From Streptomyces eurocidicus (lineage in GTDB: Bacteria > Actinomycetota > Actinomycetes > Streptomycetales > Streptomycetaceae), in NCBI RefSeq assembly GCF_002891295.1, contig NZ_LGUI01000001.1, forward strand, positions 186,001 to 250,000: a stretch of DNA of 64,000 bases, read 5' to 3'. The notes beneath the pieces were generated by a model. It was not told where the DNA came from. It was given only the letters and a program-made list of their open reading frames with translations, and made no database searches. This document shows, one piece after another, positions 31,908 through 39,819 of this stretch. The position numbers and the translations under genes were made by a program. The first letter of the stretch is position 1. Each line of letters starts with the position of its first letter.

Positions 31908-32396
31908 ATGCAGGGCGACCCTGAGGTCATCGAATTTCTCAACGAACAGCTGACGGCCGAGCTCACCGCCATCAATCAGTACTTCCTGCACGCGAAAATG
32001 CAGGAGCACCTCGGTTGGACGAAGATCGCCGAGCACACCCGCGCAGAGTCCTTCGACGAGATGAAGCACGCGGAGGTGCTGACCGACCGCATTCTCTTCC
32101 TGGAGGGGCTGCCGAACTACCAGCGGCTCTTCCATGTGCGGATCGGCCAGTCGATCGTGGAGATGTTCCAGGCCGACCGCCAGGTGGAGGTCGAGGCCAT
32201 CGACCGGCTCAAGCGCGGGGTGGAGGTCATGCGGGCCAAGGGCGACATCACCTCGGCCAATATCTTCGAGGCCATCCTCGAGGACGAGGAGAACCACATC
32301 GACTACCTCGACACCCAGCTGGACCTGATCGAGAAGCTCGGCGAACCGCTCTACCTCGCGCAGTTCATCGACCAGTCCAACGGCGGAGCGGACTGA
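31908..32396 (+). CDS. bfr: Bacterioferritin
   Basis: 24-mer iron-storage protein. 162 residues. The ferroxidase ligands are in place at family positions: Glu18, Glu51, His54, Glu94, Glu127 and His130; Met52, which binds haem between subunits, is also present (DEMKHAE). The ATG at 31908 has a GGAAGGAG site. The convergent bfd gene encodes the ferredoxin that helps to release its iron. Confidence 0.97.
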   Translation: MQGDPEVIEFLNEQLTAELTAINQYFLHAKMQEHLGWTKIAEHTRAESFDEMKHAEVLTDRILFLEGLPNYQRLFHVRIGQSIVEMFQADRQVEVEAIDRLKRGVEVMRAKGDITSANIFEAILEDEENHIDYLDTQLDLIEKLGEPLYLAQFIDQSNGGAD

Positions 32397-32426
32397 GCGG
32401 GCGCGGGACGGTCACCCGGGCGGCCC

Positions 32427-32543
32427 AAGCCGGCTCGGCGAAGTCCGGTACGGTTCGGCAGCGCCCCGAAGGGGCGCGGGGAACCGCGCGGCCGGCCGCA
32501 ACGCACCCGCGGACGACTCGCCGGAGTTCCGGCGGAGCGCTCA
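32427..32543 (-). repeat. Dispersed ~115-bp repeat, copy 2
   Basis: Inverted copy of the unit at 18954-19073, lying between the convergent bfr and bfd genes. On the minus strand it starts exactly at the bfd stop with TGAGCGCTCCGCCGG and shows the same hairpin (CGCCCCTTCGGGGCG) and the same end (CGCCGAGCCGGCT). It may serve as terminator. Confidence 0.8.
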
Positions 32544-32789
32544 GGCGGCCTGCGGTATCTCCGCGATCTCCGCGCCGAGCACACCGGGATCCCCCTGGTC
32601 GGCCAGCTCGCGGCGCGGGCACGCGCCACGGCCGAGCAGGGCCTGGATGCGGCGCACACAGCTGCCGCAGTCGGTGCCGGCCTTGCAGGCGGAGGCTATC
32701 TGGCGGGGCGTGCACGCCCCCTTGTCCGCGTGCTCACGCACCTGCTGCTCCGTGATGCCGAAGCAAGAGCAGACGTACACGCGTTTCAC
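32541..32789 (-). CDS. bfd: Bacterioferritin-associated ferredoxin
   Basis: 82-residue [2Fe-2S] protein of the BFD-like family that delivers electrons to bacterioferritin. Cluster ligands are the pair in VCSCFGI (Cys7, Cys9) and the pair in GTDCGSC (Cys41, Cys44). About 30 residues after the core are variable. An iron box stands just upstream, fitting expression under iron limitation, when stored iron has to be released. Confidence 0.93.
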   Translation of the reverse strand: MKRVYVCSCFGITEQQVREHADKGACTPRQIASACKAGTDCGSCVRRIQALLGRGACPRRELADQGDPGVLGAEIAEIPQAA

Positions 32790-32809
32790 CGCCCAGCCGG
32801 GTTGATCAA

Positions 32810-32828
32810 TAAGGTTACCCTTACCTTA
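32810..32828 (-). promoter_or_regulatory. DmdR/IdeR-type iron box upstream of bfd
   Basis: On the minus strand TAAGGTAAGGGTAACCTTA matches the actinobacterial iron box TTAGGTTAGGCTAACCTAA at 16 of 19 positions. It ends 20 nt before the bfd start codon, a position suited to repression by the iron-loaded regulator. Confidence 0.85.
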
Positions 32829-32854
32829 CCCGGCCGGGCGGCCGAATAACAACG

Positions 32855-32891
32855 CCGTGGGGCGCGGATCACTCGGATCCGCGCCCCACGG
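32855..32891. terminator. Terminator downstream of the DAHP synthase gene
   Basis: A perfect 16-bp stem (32855-32870 with 32876-32891) and 5-nt loop lie 24 nt past the DAHP synthase stop and upstream of the bfd promoter region. Confidence 0.8.
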
Positions 32892-32915
32892 TCGTTCACC
32901 GGCGAAAAGCCGCCC

Positions 32916-34265
32916 TCACTGGTCCCGGTACATCTCCGCGACCAGGAACGCCAGGTCCAGCGACTGGCTGCGGTTGAGCCGCGGGTCGCAGGCCGTCTCG
33001 TAGCGCTGGTGCAGGTCGTCGACGAAGATCTCGTCGCCGCCGCCCACGCACTCCGTGACGTCGTCACCGGTCAGCTCGACGTGGATGCCGCCCGGGTGGG
33101 TGCCGAGGCCCTTGTGGACCTCGAAGAAGCCCTTGACCTCGTCCAGCACATCGTCGAAGCGGCGGGTCTTGTGGCCCGAGGCCGCCTCGAAGGTGTTGCC
33201 GTGCATCGGGTCGCAGATCCACGCGACCTGGGCACCGGACGCCGTGACCTTCTCGACCAGCTCCGGCAGCTTCTCCCGGATCTTGTCGGCACCCATCCGG
33301 GTGATGAAGGTCAGCCGGCCCGGCTCGCGCTCCGGGTCGAGCCGCTCGATCAGCGTCAGCGCGTCCTCAGCCGTCGTCGTCGGGCCGAGCTTCACCCCGA
33401 TCGGGTTACGGATCTTCGACGCGAACTCAAGGTGCGCGCCGTCCAGCTGCCGGGTCCGCTCACCGATCCAGACCATGTGGCCCGACACGTCGTACAGATC
33501 GCCGGTCCGCGAGTCGACGCGGGTCAGCGCCGACTCGTAGTCCAGGACGAGCGCCTCGTGCGACGAGAAGAACTCGACGGTCTTGAACTCCTCCGGGTCC
33601 ACCCCGCAGGCGTTCATGAAGTTCAGCGCCCGGTCGATCTCACGGGCCAGCGCCTCGTAGCGCTGCCCGGAGGGGGAGGACTTCACGAAGTCCTGGTTCC
33701 AGGCGTGGACCTGGCGCAGGTCCGCGTAACCACCGGTGGTGAAGGCGCGGACGAGGTTCAGGGTGGCGGCGGAGGCGTGGTACATCCGCTTCAGCCGCTG
33801 CGGGTCCGGCGTACGGGCCTCGGGCGTGAAGGCGAAGCCGTTGACGGAGTCGCCGCGGTAGGTCGGCAGGGTCACGCCGTCGCGGGTCTCGGTCGGCTTC
33901 GAGCGCGGCTTGCTGTACTGACCGGCGATCCGGCCCACCTTCACGACGGGCACGGAGCCCGCGTAGGTCAGCACGGCGCCCATCTGGAGCAGCGTCTTGA
34001 GCTTGTTGCGGATCTGGTCGGCGCCGACGGCGTCGAACGCCTCGGCGCAGTCGCCGCCCTGGAGCAGGAACGCCTCACCACGGGCGACGGCTCCCAGGCG
34101 CTGGCGCAGCTGGTCGCACTCGCCCGCGAAAACCAGCGGCGGATAGGACTCGAGCTCGGCGATCACATCGCGCAGAGCCTCCTGGTCCGGCCAGTCAGGC
34201 TGCTGCGCCGCGGGAAGGGAGCGCCAGGTGTTGCCACCGGCGTGGAGTTCAGCGTTCACGGTCAC
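32916..34265 (-). CDS. 3-deoxy-7-phosphoheptulonate synthase, class II
   Basis: First enzyme of the shikimate pathway, condensing PEP and erythrose 4-phosphate. 449 residues, the plant/actinobacterial class II form. Signatures: TWRSLPAAQQPDWPD at the start, FLLQGGDCAEAF, GRIAGQYSKPRSKPTE, KLGPTTT, VAWICDPMHGNTFEA and GIHVELTGDDVTECVGGG. Divergent from the trp-attenuated trpEG gene, so the entry to the pathway and the tryptophan branch share one intergenic region. Confidence 0.97.
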   Translation of the reverse strand: MTVNAELHAGGNTWRSLPAAQQPDWPDQEALRDVIAELESYPPLVFAGECDQLRQRLGAVARGEAFLLQGGDCAEAFDAVGADQIRNKLKTLLQMGAVLTYAGSVPVVKVGRIAGQYSKPRSKPTETRDGVTLPTYRGDSVNGFAFTPEARTPDPQRLKRMYHASAATLNLVRAFTTGGYADLRQVHAWNQDFVKSSPSGQRYEALAREIDRALNFMNACGVDPEEFKTVEFFSSHEALVLDYESALTRVDSRTGDLYDVSGHMVWIGERTRQLDGAHLEFASKIRNPIGVKLGPTTTAEDALTLIERLDPEREPGRLTFITRMGADKIREKLPELVEKVTASGAQVAWICDPMHGNTFEAASGHKTRRFDDVLDEVKGFFEVHKGLGTHPGGIHVELTGDDVTECVGGGDEIFVDDLHQRYETACDPRLNRSQSLDLAFLVAEMYRDQ

Positions 34266-34437
34266 GCCCCAACCCTACGGGGTCACGGGAGCCGTCCATC
34301 CGCGGGCCCGCACTGTGAGACGCGAAGGGCGCGCGAATGGACGGCACACGCCCCGGGTTCCGCCCCGGCGGCGCGGGCACCGGCCGCGCGCTCCCGCCCG
34401 TCCGCCCGGTCACCATCGCCCGGGGCGCCCCGTCCGG

Positions 34438-34443
34438 TAGGGT
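34438..34443 (+). promoter_or_regulatory. Candidate -10 box of the trpL-trpEG transcript
   Basis: TAGGGT ends 7 nt before the leader-peptide ATG at 34451, as expected if the leader peptide is read from a leaderless mRNA. A matching -35 was not clear. Confidence 0.5.
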
Positions 34444-34450
34444 GCGGAGC

Positions 34451-34507
34451 ATGTTCGCGCAGACGACCCAGAACTGGTGGTGGACCGCTCATCCGGCGGC
34501 CCACTGA
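34451..34507 (+). CDS. trpL: trp leader peptide
   Basis: 18-residue peptide MFAQTTQNWWWTAHPAAH with three consecutive Trp codons, far above chance for a protein of this length. It is followed after 26 nt by a terminator hairpin and then by trpEG. When charged tRNA-Trp is scarce, ribosomes would stall on the TGG codons and prevent the terminator. A trp attenuator of this type has been reported for an anthranilate synthase gene of Streptomyces venezuelae. Confidence 0.95.
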   Translation: MFAQTTQNWWWTAHPAAH

Positions 34508-34533
34508 TCGCGCGTACACCGACTGACGCACCG

Positions 34534-34560
34534 CGAAGGCCGCCCGAGGGGCGGCCTTCG
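34534..34560 (+). terminator. trp attenuator hairpin
   Basis: A perfect 12-bp stem (34534-34545 with 34549-34560), a GAG loop and a following GCGTTTCC form a rho-independent-type terminator between trpL and trpEG. It is the expected terminator form of the attenuator; I did not work out the competing antiterminator fold. Confidence 0.9.
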
Positions 34561-34603
34561 GCGTTTCCCGGGGCCGTTCCTCTCCTCACCGGAAGGAACC
34601 CAG

Positions 34604-36535
34604 ATGACCGGCGACACCCACACCCTCCTCGCACGGCTGACCGAACCCGACTGCCCGCCCTTCGCCCTGCTCCACCGCCGCACCCCCGGGCGCGGCGAGG
34701 ACACCGTCGAGCTGCTCCTCGGCCCGGTGGCGGAGTACGCGCGGCTCGCCGACATCCCGCTGCCGGACGGTCCGCCCACGACCGGCGCGCCGGTCCTGGA
34801 CGCCCTCGCCCTGGTCCCCTTCCGGCAGATCCGCGAGCGCGGCTTCGACGTCCACGACGACGGCACCCCGCTCGCGGTGCTGCGCCCCGAGGAGTGCCAC
34901 GAGCTGCCGCTCGGCGAGGTCCTCGCGGCGCTGCCCGCCCACGAGGTACGGGTGGAGGGCGGCGCCTTCGACGTGGACGACGAGGCGTACGCCCGGATCG
35001 TCGAGCGGGTGATCGCGGACGAGATCGGCGCGGGCGAGGGCGCCAACTTCGTCATCCGGCGCACTTTCGAGGGCGAGATCGAGGGTTTCGGGGCGGCCGA
35101 CGCCCTGGCCCTCTTCCGCAGGCTGCTCGCGGGTGAGCGCGGCGCCTACTGGACGTACGTCGTGCACACCGGCGACCGCACGCTGGTGGGCGCCAGCCCC
35201 GAGGTGCACGTCCGGATGTCCGGCGGCACGGTCGTGATGAACCCGATCAGCGGCACCTACCGCTACCCGCCGGAGGGCCCCTCCAAGGAAGGGCTGCTGG
35301 CCTTCCTTGACCACCGTAAGGAGGTGGAGGAGCTGTCCATGGTCGTGGACGAGGAGCTGAAGATGATGTGCACCGTCGGCGACATGGGCGGGGTCGTCGT
35401 CGGGCCCCGGCTCAAGGAGATGGCCCACCTCGCGCACACCGAGTACGAGCTGCGGGGCCGCTCCTCGCTGGACGTCCGGGAGGTGCTGCGCGAGACGATG
35501 TTCGCCGCGACCGTCACCGGCTCCCCGGTGCAGAACGCCTGCCGGGTCATCGAGCGGTACGAGCCGAGGGGCCGCGACGGCCGGGGCCGCGGCTACTACG
35601 CGGGGGCGCTCGCCCTCCTCGGCCGGGACGGCGGCGGCACCCGCACCCTCGACTCGCCGATCCTGATCCGCACGGCCGACATCGACCGGCGGGGCCGGCT
35701 GCGGCTGCCGGTGGGCGCGACCCTGGTGCGCCACTCGGACCCGTACGGCGAGGTCGCCGAGACCCACGCCAAGGCGGCGGGCGTCCTGGCGGCGCTCGGC
35801 GTCCGCACCGCCCTGCGCGACGCCGGGACCCGGCCCGCCGCCCGGCTCGCGGAGGACCCGGACGTCCGGGCCGCCCTGGACGCCCGCCGCGCGGACCTCG
35901 CGCCCTTCTGGCTGCGGATGCGGACGACGTCCTCCACCGCCCGGCTGACCGGGCACGCGCTCGTCGTCGACGCCGAGGACACCTTCACGGCGATGCTGGC
36001 CCATCTGCTGCGCACCTCGGGCCTCACGGTCACGGTCCGCCGCTACGACGAGCCGGGCCTGCGGGAGGCCGTGCTGGGGCACGAGGGCCCGGTCGTCCTG
36101 GGCCCCGGCCCCGGGAACCCCTCCGACACCGCCGACCCCAAGATGCGCACGCTGCGCGCGCTGACGGCCGAGCTGCTGCGGGGGCACCCGTACGGCCTGC
36201 TCGGCGTGTGCCTGGGGCACGAGCTGATCGCGGCGGAGCTGGGCATGGAGATCGCCCGCAAGGCGGACCCGTCGCAGGGGGCGCAGCAGCGGATCGACTT
36301 CTTCGGGCGGGAGGAGACGGTGGGCTTCTACAACACGTTCACCGCGCGGTGTACGGAGCGGGCGGAGGCGGAGCTGGCCATGCACCGGGTGGAGCTGAGC
36401 CGGGACGCCGCGAGCGGCGACGTCCACGCGCTGCGGGGGATCGGATTCGCCGGCGTGCAGTTCCATCCGGAGTCGGTGCTGACGCTGGACGGCGCGGCGA
36501 TCGTGGCGGAGCTGCTGGCGTCGGTGCTGGTCTGA
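34604..36535 (+). CDS. trpEG: Anthranilate synthase, TrpE-TrpG fusion
   Basis: Converts chorismate and glutamine to anthranilate. 643 residues: TrpE-like domain to about residue 430 (MNPISGTYRYPPEGP, DEELKMMCTVGDMGG, GSPVQNACRVIE, RTADIDRRGRLRLPVGA), then a class I glutamine amidotransferase domain with the nucleophile in LLGVCLGHELIA and the His-Glu pair in VQFHPESV. The layout is like PhzE, which makes ADIC for phenazines, but no phz genes are near and the leader peptide has tandem Trp codons, so the tryptophan role is far more likely. Confidence 0.94.
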   Translation: MTGDTHTLLARLTEPDCPPFALLHRRTPGRGEDTVELLLGPVAEYARLADIPLPDGPPTTGAPVLDALALVPFRQIRERGFDVHDDGTPLAVLRPEECHELPLGEVLAALPAHEVRVEGGAFDVDDEAYARIVERVIADEIGAGEGANFVIRRTFEGEIEGFGAADALALFRRLLAGERGAYWTYVVHTGDRTLVGASPEVHVRMSGGTVVMNPISGTYRYPPEGPSKEGLLAFLDHRKEVEELSMVVDEELKMMCTVGDMGGVVVGPRLKEMAHLAHTEYELRGRSSLDVREVLRETMFAATVTGSPVQNACRVIERYEPRGRDGRGRGYYAGALALLGRDGGGTRTLDSPILIRTADIDRRGRLRLPVGATLVRHSDPYGEVAETHAKAAGVLAALGVRTALRDAGTRPAARLAEDPDVRAALDARRADLAPFWLRMRTTSSTARLTGHALVVDAEDTFTAMLAHLLRTSGLTVTVRRYDEPGLREAVLGHEGPVVLGPGPGNPSDTADPKMRTLRALTAELLRGHPYGLLGVCLGHELIAAELGMEIARKADPSQGAQQRIDFFGREETVGFYNTFTARCTERAEAELAMHRVELSRDAASGDVHALRGIGFAGVQFHPESVLTLDGAAIVAELLASVLV

Positions 36536-36751
36536 AGGAGGGGCCCCGCGGGAACGGGGCCGCCGCGAGCGGTGGGCGGGCCGGATGCCACCCCGCCCGC
36601 CGCCCGGCCGGGCCGTCCTCGGCCCGCACCGGGGCCGGGGACGACGCGGGAGCCCGCGCGCCCCGGCCCCGGCCGGGAACAGGCCCGGATCAGGCCCGTC
36701 GGACGCCCGGGAAAAGCCCGGCGGCCCGCCCGGCCGCGCCCGGAGCCGCCG

Positions 36752-37783
36752 TCAGCCGAAGAACGTCCGCGCCTCCGCGTACAGCGCGTCCGGGACCGTC
36801 TTCAGCCGGGCCGTGGCCTCCCGCAGGGGCACGCGGACCACGTCCGGCCCGCGCAGCGCGACCATCCGCCCGTACTCCCCGTCCCGCACGGCGGTGATCG
36901 CGTGCAGGCCGAAGCGGGTGGCCAGCCAGCGGTCGAAGGCGCTCGGTGTCCCGCCCCGCTGGACGTGCCCGAGCACGGTCGTCCGGGCCTCCTTGCCCGT
37001 GCGGGACTCGATCTCCTTGGCCAGCCACTCCCCCACGCCGGACAGCCGTACGTGCCCGAAGGAGTCGTGCGCGGCGGCGTCCTTGAGGACGAGGTCGCCG
37101 TCCCTGGGCATGGCGCCCTCGGCGACCACCACGATCGGGGCGTAGCTGGCGCGGAAGCGGGAGGTGACCCAGCCGCAGACCTCGTCGAGGTCGAAGCGCT
37201 GTTCGGGGATGAGAATGACGTTGGCGCCGCCGGCGAGGCCGGAGTGCAGGGCGATCCAGCCCGCGTGGCGGCCCATGACCTCCACCACGAGGACCCGCAT
37301 ATGGGACTCGGCGGTGGTGTGGAGGCGGTCGATGGCCTCGGTGGCGATGTTGACGGCGGTGTCGAAGCCGAAGGTGTAGTCCGTGGCGGAGAGGTCGTTG
37401 TCGATGGTCTTGGGGACGCCGACGCACCGCACGCCGTGTTCTTCGTGGAGGCGGGCGGCGACGCCGAGGGTGTCCTCGCCGCCGATCACGATCAGGGCGT
37501 CGACCTCGTCCTTGGCGAGGTTCTCGCGGATGCGGCGGACGCCGTCGGGTTCCTTGAAGGGGTTGGTGCGTGAGGAGCCGAGGATGGTGCCGCCCCGGGG
37601 CAGGATGCCCCGGACGGCGGGGATGTCGAGCCGGGACACGGAGCCCTGGAGCGGCCCCCGCCATCCGTCCCGGTAGCCGGTGAAGTCGTAGCCGTAGTCC
37701 TGGACGCCCTTGCGGACGACCGCGCGGATGACCGCGTTGAGCCCGGGGCAGTCACCACCGCCGGTCAGCAGTCCGACCCGCAT
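36752..37783 (-). CDS. pfkA: 6-phosphofructokinase, group III type
   Basis: Phosphorylates fructose 6-phosphate in glycolysis. 343 residues. Start VGLLTGGGDCPGLNAVIRA; catalytic GVPKTIDNDLSATDYTFGFD; VEVMGRHAGWIALHSG; late GHVQRGGTPSAFDR. The phosphoryl-donor region reads GGEDTLG and PKTIDND, that is Asp and Lys where classical ATP enzymes have Gly and Gly. These are residues of PPi-type enzymes, although studied streptomycete enzymes with this pattern are known to use ATP. Last gene of an operon with a two-component system and an acyltransferase, 46 nt after the regulator. Confidence 0.95.
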   Translation of the reverse strand: MRVGLLTGGGDCPGLNAVIRAVVRKGVQDYGYDFTGYRDGWRGPLQGSVSRLDIPAVRGILPRGGTILGSSRTNPFKEPDGVRRIRENLAKDEVDALIVIGGEDTLGVAARLHEEHGVRCVGVPKTIDNDLSATDYTFGFDTAVNIATEAIDRLHTTAESHMRVLVVEVMGRHAGWIALHSGLAGGANVILIPEQRFDLDEVCGWVTSRFRASYAPIVVVAEGAMPRDGDLVLKDAAAHDSFGHVRLSGVGEWLAKEIESRTGKEARTTVLGHVQRGGTPSAFDRWLATRFGLHAITAVRDGEYGRMVALRGPDVVRVPLREATARLKTVPDALYAEARTFFG

Positions 37784-37829
37784 GACGCTCTCCCTTCAGC
37801 CGAGGACGGCGCCCGGCCTCCGGGGAGCG

Positions 37830-38546
37830 TCAGGCGTCGTCGAGTCCTCGCTCTATCGCGTAGCGCACGAGCTCCACGCGATTGTGCAACTGGAGCTTGC
37901 CCAAGGTGTTCTGTACATGGTTCTGCACCGTGCGGTGGGAAATAACCAGCCGCTCCGCTATCTGCTTGTACGACAGGCCCTTGGCGACGAGGCGCAGCAC
38001 CTCGGTCTCGCGGTCGGTCAGCCGGGGGGCCTTGGGGCCGTCGGGCGCGGCCGGGGCCGGGTCGGCGGCGAGGCGGCGGAACTCGCCGAGGACGAGGCCG
38101 GCGAGGCCGGGGGTGAAGACGGCGTCGCCCACGGCCGTCCGCCGGACGGCGTCCAGCAGCTCCTCGGTGCTGGCGGACTTCAGCAGATAGCCGGTGGCCC
38201 CGGACTTGACGGCCTCCAGCACGTCGGCGTGCTCGCCGCTGGCGGAGAGGACGAGGACGCGCAGCGCGGGGTTCTCGCCGACGAGCTCCTTGCAGACGGC
38301 GACGCCGGGCAGGCCGGGCAGGTTGAGGTCGAGGACCAGCACGTCGGGGGCGGCGGCCCGGGCCCGGCGCACCGCCTGGGGGCCGTCGCCGGCGGTGGCC
38401 ACCACGTCGAACCCGGCGCCCGCCAGATCGCGGGCGACGGCGTCGCGCCACATCGGGTGGTCGTCGACCACCATGACCTTCAGGGTCCGCTCTTCACCCA
38501 TCGGCTCTTCACCCATCGGCTCTTCGTTCATCGGCTCTTCGTTCAT
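37830..38546 (-). CDS. NarL/LuxR-family response regulator
   Basis: Receiver domain at about residues 22-140 (VMVVDDHPMWRDA, phospho-acceptor Asp in VLVLDLNLPGLPG, Lys in GYLLKSAS) and a C-terminal LuxR HTH (RLTDRETEVLRLVAKGLSYK, then RTVQNHVQNTLGKLQ). The N-terminus is a tandem repeat (MNEEPMNEEPMGEEPMGEE), each unit beginning with Met, so the true start is uncertain. The outermost ATG overlaps the kinase stop as ATGA. It pairs with the adjacent MacS-like histidine kinase; targets are unknown. Confidence 0.92.
   Translation of the reverse strand: MNEEPMNEEPMGEEPMGEERTLKVMVVDDHPMWRDAVARDLAGAGFDVVATAGDGPQAVRRARAAAPDVLVLDLNLPGLPGVAVCKELVGENPALRVLVLSASGEHADVLEAVKSGATGYLLKSASTEELLDAVRRTAVGDAVFTPGLAGLVLGEFRRLAADPAPAAPDGPKAPRLTDRETEVLRLVAKGLSYKQIAERLVISHRTVQNHVQNTLGKLQLHNRVELVRYAIERGLDDA
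38487..38546 (-). repeat. Four tandem 15-bp units at the 5' end of the response regulator gene
   Basis: The first 60 bases of the gene are four near-identical units of 15 bases, two coding MNEEP and two MGEEP/R-type. Every unit starts with ATG, so slippage by whole units would change the length and the number of possible starts without breaking the frame. Confidence 0.9.
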
Positions 38547-39793
38547 CGGCCGGTCTCGCTCCCCCGTGGGACTCTCAATTCGACTTCCGTGCCCTGTCCC
38601 GGTACGGACAGCAGTTCGGCGCTGCCGCCCAGGTCCCGCAGCCGGCCGCGGATGGAGAGGGCGACTCCCATGCGCCCTTCCCGTTCCGCGTCGGCGAGCC
38701 TGCCGTCCGGGATGCCCGGGCCGTCGTCCCGCACGGTGACGATCACCGCGTCCGGCTCGTCCTCCAGCAGGATCCAGGCCCGCGCGCCGTCGCCGGCGTG
38801 CTTGCGGACATTGTCCAGGGCGGCGCCGACGGCGGCGGCCAGCTCCGCCGCCGCGGCCGCCTCCAGCAGGACGGCGGTGCCGGGCCCGGCGAAGGAGACG
38901 TCGGGGCCGGCGTGCGGGGCGAGCAGGGCCGCCACGTCGCAGGGGCCCTCGGGGGGCCGGGGTGCGGGTACCGGCCCGGCGGGCCCGGTGGGCACTGCCA
39001 GGCCGGCGAGCTCGGCGTCCTCGGCGTACCGCTCCGGGGTGCCGCTCCGCGCGGGCAGCAGGCCGCCCGCCACCAGGGTGCGCAGGGCGATCTCCTGCTC
39101 GCCGGCCATCCTGCCCAGCTCGGCGGCCTCGCCGCCGAGGGCGGTGCCCCGGCGCTGCACCATGGCCAGCACCTGGAGGACGCCGTCGTGGATGTCGCGG
39201 GCGAGCCGCTCGCGCTCGCGGGTCGCGGCCTCGATCTGGAGGGCGCGGGCCAGCGTGCGCTCACTGGCCCGGGCCACCTCGACGATGTAGCCGATGGCGA
39301 TGGAGGAGACCCAGACCAGCAGGACGTTGTGGACGGTGTCCCGGGCCGGGCTGCCGCGCTCGACCAGGTTGGCGAGGGCGACCAGCGTGGAGCCGACGGC
39401 CGCCCAGCGCCAGCCGCCCTTGATGGCGCAGCCGAGCACGGCGCCGCCGGTCCATATGGACGGCAGGGTCGCCGCGCCGCCGTCGATGCGCGCCGGGGAG
39501 TCCACGAGCGTGGTCAGCAGCACGCCGGCCAGCGCGATGGTGAGGTCGGCGGCCAGGAAGCGCTTGGTGCAGCGCTCGGGCGAGGAGACCCGGTTCCAGG
39601 TCAGCGCCATCCACAGGGTGAGTACGCCCATGTAGAGCGCCCCGCCGAGCGGATGGGCGTATTCCTCGTAGTTGAAGCCGAACAGTGCGAGCGCGTAGCC
39701 GAGCGTCAGAACGCGGTAGCCGGTCAGCGCCCGCCACAGCGGCAGCTCCACCGACATCCGTACGACGCGCGTCTTTCTGCTGCGCGGTGCCAT
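38543..39793 (-). CDS. MacS-like sensor histidine kinase
   Basis: 416 residues. About five N-terminal membrane segments (residues 20-165, for example LTLGYALALFGFN and VLLVWVSSIAIGYIVE), then a HisKA_3-type dimerisation helix with the phospho-acceptor in RERLARDIHDGVLQVLAMV and an HATPase domain with DNVRKHAG, VRDDGPGIPDG and MGVALSIRGRLRDLGG. No large extracytoplasmic sensor domain is seen, so the signal may be in the membrane. Overlaps the regulator gene by 4 nt. Confidence 0.92.
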   Translation of the reverse strand: MAPRSRKTRVVRMSVELPLWRALTGYRVLTLGYALALFGFNYEEYAHPLGGALYMGVLTLWMALTWNRVSSPERCTKRFLAADLTIALAGVLLTTLVDSPARIDGGAATLPSIWTGGAVLGCAIKGGWRWAAVGSTLVALANLVERGSPARDTVHNVLLVWVSSIAIGYIVEVARASERTLARALQIEAATRERERLARDIHDGVLQVLAMVQRRGTALGGEAAELGRMAGEQEIALRTLVAGGLLPARSGTPERYAEDAELAGLAVPTGPAGPVPAPRPPEGPCDVAALLAPHAGPDVSFAGPGTAVLLEAAAAAELAAAVGAALDNVRKHAGDGARAWILLEDEPDAVIVTVRDDGPGIPDGRLADAEREGRMGVALSIRGRLRDLGGSAELLSVPGQGTEVELRVPRGSETGR

Positions 39794-39819
39794 GGACCGT
39801 CCCCCCAGCCCGGACGGGG

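Noticed and set aside
34604..36535. PhzE (phenazine) assignment for the anthranilate synthase fusion
   Set aside because: Domain layout is shared, but no other phenazine genes occur and the Trp leader peptide shows control by tryptophan.
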